The notes: a model not told the origin generated them from the letters alone. Counted from the first letter of the stretch, positions 27,318-38,856 are shown. The stretch: 64,000 nucleotides of DNA from Neostapfia colusana (GCA_030760725.1 JASWHV010000019.1:33607944-33671943); one strand, 5' to 3'. Numbers and translations: made by a program.

Positions 27318-28173
27318 ACTTTGCCCAGGGTTGAAAATAACTTTAATTCGCTTTAAACTACAGCAAGTCATTAACAATCAAGGTATAGCTTTCAATCTGT
27401 AACTTTTACATGACTCTAGCCTGTTCTTTCTATGTCATGGTACAGTGAACAAGTGGTACTCACTGACCGTGAGGGACTGCAATTATAATCAATTTACACC
27501 TGCAAGGTTACCCGAATAACCCGTCACGTACGCCCGTACTCGATGTTGCCTATGGCAACCATCACAGACGTCGTACGCAACCACCTTTCATCCATCAGCC
27601 AAATGTTGAACTGGTCCTATCGTCCCGACCAATAGGTCTCTGCACTCGCATCCGCAGTGTCGCCAGCCGATTTACACCTCAAGCTCTCAACCTACCCTTT
27701 GGACGATAAGCAATGCCTCAACATCCAGCTACCCGAATTACATCGGTTTCTCGGTTCCCATATATCCGGTAGGTCTTCGGTACTGTTCTAGCTTGTTCAA
27801 CAGGCCCGCACACGGCTCGGTCCTCAATCGACACAAGTGGAGCTATGGAACTCAGGCCCAAACGTCCTGCTGCCCTTACCCTCCGCTCGGTCTCATTTTT
27901 CTTGCCATGTGTTTCATTTGCTACCTTTACCCAAGTAGTGTGCCTCTAGCCTATTCTAGCGATCAGTTCTAACTACACGACTTGTACTGAATCCTACACT
28001 ATCTTAGCATTGCTATAGCTAATCAAGGTTTACAAACCTAACCCAACCCAGAGTTTTCTTGGCTTTGCATTTGGGTTTTCAAACAAGACTCTAATGCAAA
28101 ATTTAAGTGGGTGCTCAAAGTAAGTTCTCAAAACAGTAAAATTGTAAAAAAGCTAATGCAAACCGGATCTTGC

Positions 28174-28254
28174 CTCGCTGCTGTTGGTCGTAGGCTAGAT
28201 GTTCCTCTGTAGTGATGAAGTCTAAGACTTCGGGCTCCTCCTCGACCTTAGCGA
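28174..28254 (-). CDS. Candidate LTR exon A, Gy4
   Basis: 81 nt between ATGTAG and CGAG|GCAAGAT. Reads AKVEEEPEVLDFITTEEHL, then AYDQQQR. Same length and phase as Gy1, with about 13 nucleotide differences. Confidence 0.42.
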
Positions 28255-30694
28255 CTACATGAGATAAATACATATATGTATCAATTTGAATGCATTTGAA
28301 TTGAAGTTGAATTGTGAAGACTATAAGTCTTACTAGACAGGCCCAATCACTCTGAAATTTTTACTGTCGTTTGTATACAACATAAAGAGAGAATTGGCCA
28401 AGTTTCATTTGCATCAAAGCTCATTTGAGCTCTCCAAAAAAATTGTGTACTTGGCCTTAATTGGAGCTATTAGGGTATTCTATGGATTTTCATGGAGCAA
28501 GCCATGACTTTATGAAAAATATATTTTTGGAGGGTTCTAATGGAGTTGGTTTCACTTAATTTTAAGGTTCCTAGCTAAAGATATGAGCTAAACAATTTCA
28601 GGGAAATTCTAAAAATGTTTCTGGACATTTTCAATTTTCTCTGCAACAGTTTTATTAATCACACCATTAGGCGGATCAAATAAACTCAAATGAATCTGAA
28701 ATTCTTATGGTAGCTTAAGGATATTATGGTGAACATCCTGCCCAAATTTCAGAAGTTTCCTCCAAAGGGTTCTCCAGTTAAAATTCTAAACAGTTTAAAT
28801 TTTGAAGAATTAATTCTGGAGAAATAAGGAGTTTTATAAAGTGAAACTTGATTTGTTGGAAATTACTCAGAGAGCTGAATCCAACAAAATTTTGTTCACT
28901 CGAATTGGAGTTTCCTAGCCAAAGTTATGGTGGTTTGAAGTTGAACTAAATCTGAAAATCGGCGAAATGTTTAACACACTGCACATGGGTCCCACGCACA
29001 GTGCCTTCTTCAACCTCCCGCCAGCGCCCGAGCGCGCGGCATACAGCGGCCGTGGCGCGTTCTGTTCTCCAGCTACGGTGGACCATTTACGGTGATCTTT
29101 CGCGCTACACGCTCCTCAGACCAAGCCATAGTGGCTGGACAAGGTTGTGCAGCATGCCATCGCCGGGAAACTGGTCGGCATCGACAGTGGCAATCGGTGG
29201 TGCGGCGCCGATGATGACCACCACGTCTCATGCCTTTCTTTGTTGCCCGAATCAACCGTAAAGCACCACTGGAGCTCGAGGAAGCTGTTGGTGCGCTCAA
29301 ACCGCGCGGAAAACGACTGGAGCTATGAGCTCAATGGCGACCCGAGCCATTTCGGCCGGCGGCGGTGAGTTTGCGTTGCTCAGCCTGTTGGATGAATGTT
29401 TCTTCGTGGTTTTTGGTCAGTATTGTCGTGAGGGACCCTAGATGCTCTAGCTCGACCAGCTTTGGGCATGATCAACCATGAGAGATGAATTTTAAGTTCT
29501 TGTGGGCTTCGGTTAAATCCGGCGATCCTCAGAAAATCTAAAATTCTGACTAGCCGACACTAAGAGAGAGCTAGGGAGTGCGAGGAAAGCTACTAGAACT
29601 CGATGCTAATCTCAGAGATCAGTTTGCTGTGCCAGAGAAGCATGGAGCTTCTCGGGTGACGGTGTCAAGTCGGGGGCGCTTCGGAGTGAACAGAGCAGTG
29701 AAAGATCAGCTCGGAAAAGCTCGAGGAAAGCTGATCACGAGCAGCTGAGGGTTGGAGCACGTAGAGCAAAGGTCGGCGGTGCCGTTTGTGGCCTCAGCTC
29801 ACGGTGGGAGGGACAGGTTTGGCCGGTCGACGGCGAGGTGGTGGTTTCTGGGGTGCAGCGGCTCTCTTCGGGTTTTCAGCGCGAGGAGGCGTCGGAACAG
29901 AAGTGAGATGACTTGGTGGCATCCTGGACTGGATGATAGAGAGCTGGGGACGTCAGTTGGCAGCAGGGATCGCCGATCAGGAGGTGGCAGCAGCGAGAAG
30001 CGCCGTTGCGCCCGCGTGAGTGCGCGTAAGACCCAAGCCCCGGGTGTTTCAGTCGGTTAACTCGCTTGTGGGGCTGACAAGTGGGGCCCACCCATAGTTT
30101 TAACCTCTGAAGTTCAATTTTCCTACTGCTCTAAACAGTAATACCCCTAATACCCTTTGCAATTTGAATTATCCACCAAATTCCAATTTGAACCTGATAG
30201 AATTCAAATTGTGAAGTGTTTGAATATATTTACAGCATATATGCAGTTTGAAATTCAAACTGAATTTGAATTTGCTAAACTTGGCTCATGTCAAGATCAA
30301 CTCCAAATAGAGTGAAAATTGGTGTGTGATCTCACAAAAATGTGCTGAGTGTGAATATGTACCACCTTTTGAATTCATGGGATAAAAGGAGTTTGAATTT
30401 GAATTTGAGTTCAAACTAACCTCTTTCTAGTTATACCCAAACATACCTCAAAAGGTTTTGGATTTGGGTGAAATTTGGCATGAGCATTCCTAGCAAGGTG
30501 TAGGAGTTTTCATATGCTCAGCCCCTATATGATGCATGTGGGAAATACCACTTTTGCTTTTTGTGAGTTCATCCCCTAATGACCATATTGATTGTGGTTA
30601 CTTGCTCTTCAAAGGTGTTCATAAGTTTTCCTCAAATGAGGTGTGTGTGGTGTGATGAACACTTTGGATGTGTGCAATAACTCAGGCCCTTACA

Positions 30695-30707
30695 TTCCTC
30701 CCCCCTT
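30695..30707 (-). promoter_or_regulatory. Gy4 polypurine tract
   Basis: Minus strand TTAAGGGGGGAGGAA directly before TGTAAGGG, with the conserved CTCGGGACTAGATTC motif upstream. Confidence 0.85.
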
Positions 30708-30769
30708 AAAAGAATCTAGTCCCGAGATTATAAGGTGAAAATGAGAGAGAGGACGGTGAAAAATTACCG

Positions 30770-32110
30770 TATGTGCGACGTAAAAAGCCTGGGTAGTTAG
30801 CGCGAAGAAATCCTTCGCTCTCCCATGTCGCTTAATCTACAGAGTGATTACTCCATAGAACTTTGTAGAACCACAACGTACGGTTGCGTGTGGTTCGGGC
30901 CTTTTCATCAATTATCTGAACCGGTTCCTCCCGATAAGTGAGATCCGGTTTCAGTTCTTCAATATTCCCCAGCTGAGTGGTAGTGGATAGCTTAAGACAC
31001 TTCCTCAGCTGAGAAATGTGAAAGACATCGTGCACACCGGAGAGTGTCACCGGTAATTCTAGCCGGTATGCAACTGACCCACATCTTTCCACAATCTGGA
31101 AAGGACCGATGAATCGGGGTGCCAACTTTTCTCTCACCCCGAATCTGTTCACGCCCTTCATTGGAGACACACGTAGATACACATGATCCCCGACTTAGAA
31201 TTTTAAGGGACGTCTTCTCCGGTCCGCATACTGTTTTTGTCGGGATTGGGCGGCTTTTAGGTTTGCTTGGATCAGCCGAACCTTTTCCTCCGCATTGTTG
31301 ACAAGATCAATCCCGAAGGTGACCCTTTCGCCAGACTCACACCAATTCAGCGGTGTGCGGCATTTTCTACAATATAGCGCCTCATAAGGCGCCATCTTGA
31401 TGCCGGCCTGGTACCCATTGTTGTACGAGAACTCGGCTAAGGGTAAGTGATCATCCGAATTTTTACCGTGCTTGATAGTGAAAGCTCGTAACATATCTTC
31501 TAAAATTTGATTTACCCGCTCGGTTTGCCCACCCGTCTACGGGTGGTACGCTGAACTACGGATCAGCTTTGTCCCCAACACAGCATGTAGCTGCTCCAAA
31601 AAACAGGACACAAATAAAGTGCCCCGATCCGATATGATGGTGCGGGGTACGCCGTACAAGCATAGGATCCGTGAGATGTACAATTCAGCATACTTCTTGG
31701 CGTTGTAGTTGGTGTTGACCGGAATGAAATGAGCAACTTTGGTGAGCTGGTCGACGATCACCGACACAGAATCATGCTTCTGAAAAGTGGTGGATAATCT
31801 GACAATGAAGTCCATGCTCACATCTTCCCACTTCCAGGCAGGAACGCCCAGTGGTTGTAGCAGTCCCGGTTTTCTCATGTGGTATGCCTTCACCCTTCGA
31901 CATGTATCACACTCGGACACGTACTTTGCAATCTCCCGGTTCATTCGTGTCCATCAAAACTTGTTTCTGAGTTCTTGATACATTTTGTTGCTACAGGGGT
32001 GAATAGAAAACTTTGACAAGTGAGCCTCATCAATGATTTTCATCCGTAACTTCTGGTTACGGGGTACAACGATCCGGTCCTTGAACCATAGGACGCCGTC
32101 TCTGTCTTTC
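30770..32110 (-). pseudogene. Gy4 integrase with chromodomain-like C-terminus
   Basis: In element order: zinc-binding half (KYVSECDTCRRVKA), core starting MDFIVRL (first D), IISDRGTLFV (second D) and TERVNQILEDMLRA (E), then MAPYEALY, RTPLNWCESGERV, KLAPRFIGPF, VHDVFHISQLRKCL, and the chromodomain-like end PVQIIDEKARTTRNRT, LWFYKVLWSNH, ATWESEGFL. Stops lie near 31190, 31535 and 30830. Chromodomain integrases target heterochromatin (family knowledge). One residue of interest: the usual GHDSIWVIVDRL is DSVSVIVDQL here. Confidence 0.87.
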
Positions 32111-32148
32111 CAGAAACATTTCAGCTCCCCACTGTCTACACGTCTTCG

Positions 32149-32729
32149 CTAATGCGACATGCCCTTGTCATGTTTCTGAGCTTCCGCTATTTCTTCACGG
32201 ATGGTGGGCATCAAGGCTAAGTTGTAGAGAGCTCCATGTGGAATCACATGAAATAGTGGCCCGCTCTCTTCCAACGGGGTGATGGTTAGATTGTTGACGT
32301 GTGACTTGCGACTCAGCGCATCGGCCACTAGTTTGCCTTGGCGGGGTGATAATGGATCTCTATTTTTGTAATCCTTTATCAACTCTAACCATCTTCGCTG
32401 CCTCATGTTCAGCTCTTTCTGAGTGAATATGTACTTGAGGCTTTTGTGGTCGGTATATAAATGCACGAGGTTACCGAGTAGGTAGTGCCTCCACATTTTT
32501 AGTGCAAGTACCACGGCAGCGAGCTCTAAGTCATGAGTTGGATAATTCTGCTCATGGTTTCTGAGTGGCCGTGATCCATACGAGACCACTCTTCGGTCTT
32601 GCATCAGCACACATCCGAGCTCAATGCCGGATGCATCGCAGTACACATCAAACGGTTTTGTTGTGTCTGGCTGCGCCAAAAGTGGTGCTGATGTTAGGTG
32701 CTTCACTAATGCCTTGAACGCTGCTTCAC
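32149..32729 (-). pseudogene. Gy4 RNase H
   Basis: Reads EAAFKALVKHLTSAPLLAQP, TTKPFDVYCDASGIELGCVL, DLELAAVVLALKMWRHYLL, YTDHKSLKYIFTQKELNMRQ, VADALSRKSHVNNL. The frame stays open to 32898, but codons beyond 32729 are the antisense of the Gy5 LTR end, a chance fusion. The GKANVVADA motif is damaged near 32335. Confidence 0.87.
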
Positions 32730-33273
32730 TGTGGGGACCACCCAGTGGTTCACCCACTCCAGGATCGCATAGGCTGGTGCCGTGCGATGCAGCACCCAAC
32801 AGCACACACCCGGATAACACGTCACATACACCCACTTTCAGAAGCGTGATTCCACACCCCTTCCTACTCTGTTGTATGCAACAACCTTTCAAAGGCAACC
32901 CAAATGTCGAACCGGTCCATCCGTAACGGGCAGGATGTCCCCGCGTGGAGCGTGACTGTGCCCACCGGCAGATTTACACCTTGCTACCCTCAACCCACTC
33001 CTATAAAACGGTTGGGTAAGCCTCGGCACACAGGTTAACCAATTACATCGGTTTCCTGGTTTCCATATGCCAGTATGCATCCGATACTGTTCGATACTTG
33101 TCCATCAGTGGTCCTATGTTTTTTTGGTACCTTGCTTGGTCCTCAATTGACACCAACAGGGCTACGCACGTGAGACGTCTGCTCACTGCATCCTATCCCC
33201 CCTGCCGGGTCTCAGTTTCACACTTAAGCCATTATGTACCTCTTCTCACCCCGTGTGATAAATACCTATCTCC

Positions 33274-33294
33274 CGAGTAGATTCCAACCACTCG
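33274..33294 (-). promoter_or_regulatory. CGAGTAG stem-loop, Gy5 LTR
   Basis: Minus strand CGAGTGG-ttggaat-CTACTCG, seven pairs with one G-U. Confidence 0.5.
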
Positions 33295-33492
33295 ACTTCT
33301 ACCGAGATCCTAAGAACATTTGCACGGCATTCTCTACTCGTCGAGTTTGTAAACTACCCAACCCTACATAGGATTTAAAGGTTATGCAAGTGGGGTTTCA
33401 ATCACCCTAACTCTAATGCAAGCATCCATCCTAGACATAAGTGATACAAACAAAGAATTTGCAAAAGTACTTAAATGCAAACCGGGGCTTGC

Positions 33493-33570
33493 CTGGTTGT
33501 GAGTTAAATGAGAAGTCAGCTTCTGGTGGGAGGACGTCCAACGACTCCGGTGCGTCCTCAACTTCGGTCA
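33493..33570 (-). CDS. Candidate LTR exon A, Gy5
   Basis: 78 nt between CATAATAG and ACCAG|GCAAGCC. Reads TEVEDAPESLDVLPPEADF, then SFNSQP (25 codons, one fewer than the others). Only the acidic pattern and EVE.PE.LD core are kept. Confidence 0.38.
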
Positions 33571-36103
33571 CTATTATGAAATGTAGCAAAATACATGCAT
33601 AAGTGCAAATTTTATATAACAAGTACACTTTTATTTAGAGCTACTGTTATTTAGGTCCCTTAATCGGCTTTGGGATTTTTACAGTGGATACTAGACTCTC
33701 TAAGGATGATCTGAGCAAATTTTGGAGAAATGTCATTGCACAATGTAGTCTCCAAAATCCCTACAAGTACAAGGCTTCTCTGAATTTATAGCCCAAATCA
33801 GGAGCTTTGACATGACTAACAGTTGAAGATACGATTAGGGTAGGTTTCCATGGTTCTAAAAAAATTTGTTTCACCATTTTTGGAGCTATCAACAGAGAGA
33901 TATGAATTTTTGAAGTTGGATAGGAGTTCTGAAAAAGTTTCTGTTTAAATTTGAATTTCCAAATAAGGGCTGAACTTTGGAAGGCAATTTAGCCTAGCAA
34001 ATGAACTCCAATGAAGCTCACATTTTTACTGGAGATCAGTAATATCATAAGGAACCTCTTGGCCAAATTTGAATAAATTCCATAACAGGGATCCTCTGGA
34101 ATTAATTTCCAAAGATTTAACTTTGAGGAATTGTGGAGAAATTTCCAGAGATCCCCAGATCAATTTATTTGCATTTATGCAAAATACTGACTGTGAGGAA
34201 TCCAATTTGTTTCACAAATTTTGGACATTCCTACTGAGAGTTATGGTCCTTTGAAGTTTGCACTAAATCTGGAAATTGAAGAAATGTTTAAATCCTGGCT
34301 GTGGGCCCCACCCATGGCGCTACTCACTCAGATGATGGCAACACCGAGGCCACGGGGCTATTTCCCGCGCAGCCGCACCCGATCCTGTGCCACAGGCCGA
34401 TCCCCTCGCGGTACAGAGGCTGACCGGTGGGACCCGGTCCTCCTTCTTCCTCGCGCTGCCCGCGCCTCCCGTGGCGGCGCACAACGGCGAGGCTCGCCGG
34501 GACGGGGTTCCCGTGGTCCAAACTTCCCCAAACTCACCGCCTGTGAGCTCTACACCGTGCTGAACACGATGGTGGGGTCGGGAGCGGATGACAATGGCCA
34601 GAACGGTGCTCGCACCGGCGACCATGTCGAACCTCACTTCGGCGACCTCGTTCTCACTCGACAGTGGGTCTTTCAGGCAAGGGTTTGCTCTAAAAGCACC
34701 ATTGTCACCTGGACAACGTCGACCCAGAGCCCGCTCTCCATGAAAACCTCCGGAGAGGGCACCTCACCGGTGACCCGAGCCCGTAAAATGACGGCGGTGA
34801 CAAAAACTCGGTGCCCGGTACCTCTACTTGATCATTTGAGCTGCTAGGACTTCGGAAAGGTGCGCAAGCGTGTGCAGGAGCTACTCTAAGCTCATCTAGC
34901 TTGGAGATATCTGGAGCACGATGAATTTTCCTGAAGAGTCCTCGGGTTCCTAAAGAACCGCCGGCGCCAAACTTCAAATTACTCGGCGCTGGAGTTAAGA
35001 AGGCAGGAACTGGTTGGAGGGACGGAAGAAGGGTTCCTAACGCACCTCAGGAACCTTTTGTTTGATCAGAAGAGTCTGTCAATCTGTCGGGCGATGGTGC
35101 GGCGCAGAGGTAATCAACACCGGGAGTCCGTAGTAAATTCCAGCTCGAGGGAGCCAATCGCCGGTGCTAGCCTCTGCTTAAGGCTTTGGAGAGCAGTAGA
35201 GGAACTTGGCGCAACGTTCCCATGGCTCAGTCGCACGAGAGGCACGTCGATTTCACCTGGCATCGATGAGACGAAAGGTTCTTCCGCCGGGGGAGTTTAT
35301 TTCCACGAGCGTTCGAGCAGAGCGCTGAGGAGCTGCGGTGTAACGTGGATAAGAGCAGAGGATGCACTCAGCGGCCGCTTTGAGCACCCACGCGCACGAA
35401 CGAACGTCGGGAGCAGCAAGGAAGCAGCTCGGTGGAAATGTCGGCCGGAGGACTTAGCCGGGAGCTGGTGCTCGTGCGTGAACAGCCGAGGGAAAACAGA
35501 GACTTTGCCTCTGTGGTGACTGACCAGTGGGCCCCTCCCACCTAATGCTCCTTTGATATTTTCCCATTTGTCTCCAAATGAACTCCTTTGCTTCCTCCCA
35601 AAGTCATGGTTTGAAAAGTCGAATCCAAAATGATTTGAATTCTGGTGTGAAGTTTGAATTGTGTTTGGTCATTTGAATTTGAAATGTAATTTGAATTCTC
35701 CCTTTTCTATTGTTCCAAAAGCATAGCAAACCAACTCCAAAATTTCTGATTTTTGGCATGGCTGCTAATTCAAATGTGGAGAAATCATTTGTGGAACCAA
35801 ATTTGCAAATTTAGGAAATTGTAATTTGAAACTGAAATTCAAATTCAGATTAGAGGGCTTCCTCTTTTAATCCCAAACAAACACTAAAACCCCTCCAAAT
35901 GAGCTGAAATTTGGAAGGTTGAATATTTGAAATATGAAGATCAAAGTTACACATTTAGATATCCATGTTTGGAAATTTTTTTCTGGGAAGTTTGAATCCT
36001 CACTTTGAACTTACACCGTTATAATCAAAGTTTTAATTCCCCTCATTTTTCCTAAGTGTACATGAGCTGAATTTTTCTTGCTACCACTTTTGGGGATTTT
36101 ACA

Positions 36104-36115
36104 TCCCTCCCTTCT
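36104..36115 (-). promoter_or_regulatory. Gy5 polypurine tract
   Basis: Minus strand AAGAAGGGAGGGA before TGTAAAATCC, with CTCGGGACGAGATTC upstream. Confidence 0.85.
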
Positions 36116-36168
36116 TAAAAAGAATCTCGTCCCGAGATTCCAAAAGAAATTCAAAGTTGGGGAAAACT

Positions 36169-37221
36169 TTACCGGGTATACGATGATAGAAAGTCCAGAT
36201 AATATGTTCGTAGATAGTCCTCGCTTTCCCATGTCGCCTCATCAGCGGTATGGTTATTCCACAAGACCTTGTAGAACCATAAGGTCCGGTTTCTTGTGGC
36301 GCGAGTCTTTTCATCGATAATCCGGATTGGATACTCCGTGTACGTGAAGTCCGGTTGAAGAACTTCTATGTCTTCTGTGCGGATTTCAGCTGAGGGTTTG
36401 AGGCACTTCCTCAGCTGAGAGATGTGGAAGACATTGTGAATTCCTGCGAGCGACGCCGGTAACTCTAGGCGATGGGCCACGGGTCCACATTTTTCAATGA
36501 CGGCGAACGGACCAATGAATTGCGGCGCAAGTTTGCCCTTCACTCTGAAACGATGAACTCCCTTCATCGGAGACACACAGACATAAACGTGGTCCCCGAT
36601 GTCGAAATGGAGAGGGCGGCGTCTTTTATCCGCATAGCTCTTCTGACAAGATTGATCAGCCTTGAGATTGGCTTGTATTACTCGCACTCGTTCTTCAACC
36701 TCATTCACAAGTTCAATGCCGTAGATAACTCGCTCGCCGGACTCGCACCAGTTAAGAGGTGTGCGGCACTTCCAACCGTAGAGAGCTTCATATGGCGCCA
36801 TCTTGATGCTAGCTTGATAGCCAGTATTGTAAGAAAACTCCGCCAACGGCAAATGATCGTCCCAATTTTTGCCGTGGTGGATGGCACAAGCGCGTAGCAT
36901 GTCTTCAAGCACTTGATTCACCCGTTCAGTTTGACCATCCGTCTGCGGGTGATACGCGGAACTTTGGATCAGTTTGGTCCCCAATGATGCGTGCAGCTGT
37001 TCCCAAAATCGAGCAACAAACAGCGCACCACGATCTGAAATAATGGAGCGGGGAACACCGTGCAAGCACAAGATCCTTGCAACATACAGCTCCGCATATT
37101 GCTTGGCCACGTACTTTGTATGTACGGGGATAAAATGAGCCGACTTGGTTAGTCGATCGACTATTACCCAAATCGAGTCTTGCTTGTGAGACGTGAGAGG
37201 TAAACCAACAATGAAGTCCAT
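36169..37221 (-). CDS. pol: Gy5 integrase core and chromodomain-like C-terminus
   Basis: 350 codons open, the longest intact gypsy frame in the window. Starts at MDFIVGLPLTSHKQDSIWVI (first catalytic D), then SAHFIPVHTKY, IISDRGALFVARFWEQL (second D), HPQTDGQTERVNQVLED (E), MAPYEALYGWKCRTPLNWC, FDIGDHVYVCVSPMKG, KLAPQFIGPF and VFHISQLRKCL. It ends with a chromodomain-like unit: YPIRIIDEKTRATRNRTLWF, YKVLWNNHTADEATWESEDY. It inserts cDNA into chromosomes, with the tail likely reading heterochromatin marks. The first methionine is not the true start; a frameshift near 37240 separates it from the zinc half. Confidence 0.92.
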   Translation of the reverse strand: MDFIVGLPLTSHKQDSIWVIVDRLTKSAHFIPVHTKYVAKQYAELYVARILCLHGVPRSIISDRGALFVARFWEQLHASLGTKLIQSSAYHPQTDGQTERVNQVLEDMLRACAIHHGKNWDDHLPLAEFSYNTGYQASIKMAPYEALYGWKCRTPLNWCESGERVIYGIELVNEVEERVRVIQANLKADQSCQKSYADKRRRPLHFDIGDHVYVCVSPMKGVHRFRVKGKLAPQFIGPFAVIEKCGPVAHRLELPASLAGIHNVFHISQLRKCLKPSAEIRTEDIEVLQPDFTYTEYPIRIIDEKTRATRNRTLWFYKVLWNNHTADEATWESEDYLRTYYLDFLSSYTR

Positions 37222-37752
37222 GCTGATATCCTCCCACTTCCACGCCGGAATTCAATGGTTGCAGCTGTCCGGCTTTACGCATATGATCGGCTTTCACATG
37301 CCAACACGTATCACATTCGGATACGTACTTTGTGATTTCTCTTTTCATCCGTGTCCACCAAAACCTGGTTTTCAGATCCTGGTACATCTTGTTGCTGCCC
37401 GGATGAATAGTATACTTGGACAAATGAGCTTCGTCCAAGATTTTCTTCCGAAGCTTCATATCACGAGGTACCACTATACGGTCTTTAAACCATAGAGTGT
37501 TGTGTTCATCTCTTCGGAAACATTTCATTTCGCCATTCTTCATCCTTCTCCGAATGTGCGACATTCCCATGTCTTCTTTCTGAGCTTTCATAATCTCCTC
37601 TCATATTGTAGGGAAGCAAGATTATACAATGCCCCATATGAAACCAAGTACAAACTCGGCTCCTCCTCTTCAAGTGGGGTGATGGACAGATTGTTGACAT
37701 GAGATTTGCGGCTTAAGGCATCGGCAACCACGTTTGCCTTTCTGGGATGGTA
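37222..37752 (-). pseudogene. Gy5 integrase zinc domain and end of RNase H
   Basis: Minus frame: KEDMGMSHIRRRM, WFKDRIVVPRDMKLRKKILD, EAHLSKYTIHPGSNKMYQDL (H-x6-H), then KYVSECDTCWHVKADHM (CxxC): the HHCC site. Beyond 37600 comes VADALSRKS and YHPRKAN, where the element stops at 37752. The normal motif is HYHPGKAN. Confidence 0.85.
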
Positions 37753-38543
37753 ATTTAAATTGGGTTAGATTCAGATTGAAAAACTCTATCCAAATATGCA
37801 ACCCAATTTGTATGAAAGTAAATATTTAATTCTGGAAAACTCTTTAAAGCATTTAAGCAAAAGAATTTTAGAGGGAGTTTGGTTTATCCAAGAATCATCA
37901 AACTTGGCCAAAATATTCTTTATGGTTTTCATGAACTCCTGTAAAATTTCATCTCATTTGGAATTGATTTGATTAGGAGAATTCACATTTCAAGTTGCTG
38001 TGTTCCAAAGAATACAGAAAACATTTTCAGAGAATTCCCAAAACATGGAAATTCAGTTCTAGGCAATTCTTCACTCCACAAATCCTAGGAAAATTCAAGC
38101 AGGCTCCATGAACAATAATTGAAATTGTAGTTCACTAAGTTTGACTTGAACATCGGAGTTACCTCAGAATTAATTCTACTTTGCTTAATTACTTAGAGAA
38201 TTATTCTGAATAAACTACCCAATGAAAAGTGCTAATTTTTTGTCCAGATAACTTCCTTGTGACAAGAAATTCACATGAAAATTTTCAGCTCCATTGGAGC
38301 TCTGGATCACTACTTTTCTGTTCAACCTCTTAAGGTGATCAACCCACTAGTGGGGAAAACATTTAGCACTTGATCCTATGGCTTAAACCCAACCCAAACC
38401 ACTAGCACCAGTGTCATTTTAAATTCTTAAATAGAGTTCCAGTTTTAAACTTGTCATTAGAGCTTATTAGTGAAGCTTTACAATTAAATACATATGCATA
38501 TTAATACAAGTAGCATCTACATGAGAACGTGTGAAGGAATTGA

Positions 38544-38598
38544 AGTGAAGATCAAGGAGGGAGGTAAGCAAGTGATCAAACCTCAATTGATCTTCACT
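38544..38598 (+). repeat. 12-bp inverted repeat, Gy6 5' LTR
   Basis: AGTGAAGATCAA (38544-38555) and TTGATCTTCACT (38587-38598), a perfect stem. The 3' LTR keeps 11 bp (49140-49150, 49184-49194). It lies where exon A lies in Gy1-type LTRs. Confidence 0.55.
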
Positions 38599-38836
38599 AA
38601 AGGTTTATATTAGTCACCTGCAAAACAGGCATGCCCCAGTTTGCATTTGAATGGTTTTCTAAAGTATTTCCATTTCTAGAGATCATAGCTTTGAATTGTT
38701 TGATTACATTAAATCTAGTTGATAATGAAAACCCAATCGCATGACCAGAAATGTCCTAAGAGAGAAAGGGTAGAATAGCACCTCCACGAGTGGATTTGGC
38801 TACGCTAAATGTTAGTAGGAAAGGTCCGGTAGAAGT

Positions 38837-38856
38837 CGAGTAGTGGAATCTACTCG
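38837..38856 (+). promoter_or_regulatory. CGAGTAG stem-loop, Gy6 5' LTR
   Basis: CGAGTAG-tggaat-CTACTCG. The 3' LTR copy is 49432-49451 with loop cagaat. Confidence 0.55.

Larger units (their letters stand above)
26767..30694 (-). repeat. Gy4 3' LTR (3928 bp)
   Basis: Element orientation TGTAAGGGCC (30694) to GGTGTCA (26767). Colinear with the Gy1 LTR. It holds U5 stem-loop 26810-26830, AATAAA 26869-26874, exon B 26996-27084, constant-loop stem-loop 27274-27317, exon A 28174-28254, and a GC-rich block at about 29000-30060. The CGAGTAG stem-loop near 27955 has decayed. Confidence 0.9.
26767..32729 (-). mobile_element. Gy4: Ty3/gypsy element, 3' part (RNase H, integrase, 3' LTR)
   Basis: Minus orientation. 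3' LTR 26767-30694, PPT 30695-30707, integrase and RNase H to 32729, where the Gy5 LTR cuts in at SEAAFKALV. It inserted in Gy3 protease; left flank CTGAA would be the TSD but its partner is not in view. The LTR is of the same subfamily as Gy1 (shared end tgacacSRCCCCACGG on plus). Confidence 0.88.
32730..36103 (-). repeat. Gy5 3' LTR (3374 bp)
   Basis: Element orientation TGTAAAATCC (36103) to GGTCCCCACA (32730). Contains U5 stem-loop 32776-32796, CGAGTAG stem-loop 33274-33294, exon A 33493-33570, and a GC-rich block 34300-35520. It is shorter than the others because the stretch with the constant-loop hairpin and exon B is missing. Frames such as 34221-34847 on plus are not conserved in sister LTRs. 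Confidence 0.88.
32730..37752 (-). mobile_element. Gy5: Ty3/gypsy element, 3' part
   Basis: Minus orientation: 3' LTR 32730-36103, PPT 36104-36115, integrase with chromodomain, end of RNase H at 37752. Inserted in Gy4 RNase H; left flank TTCAC is the expected TSD. The right end is a breakpoint to the plus-oriented Gy6 LTR. Confidence 0.88.

Noticed and set aside
32730..32898. N-terminal extension of the Gy4 RNase H frame
   Set aside because: Codons are the antisense of the Gy5 LTR end, a chance fusion created by the insertion.
34221..34847. 208-codon plus-strand ORF
   Set aside because: GC-rich part of the Gy5 LTR, antisense to the element, not conserved in other LTRs.
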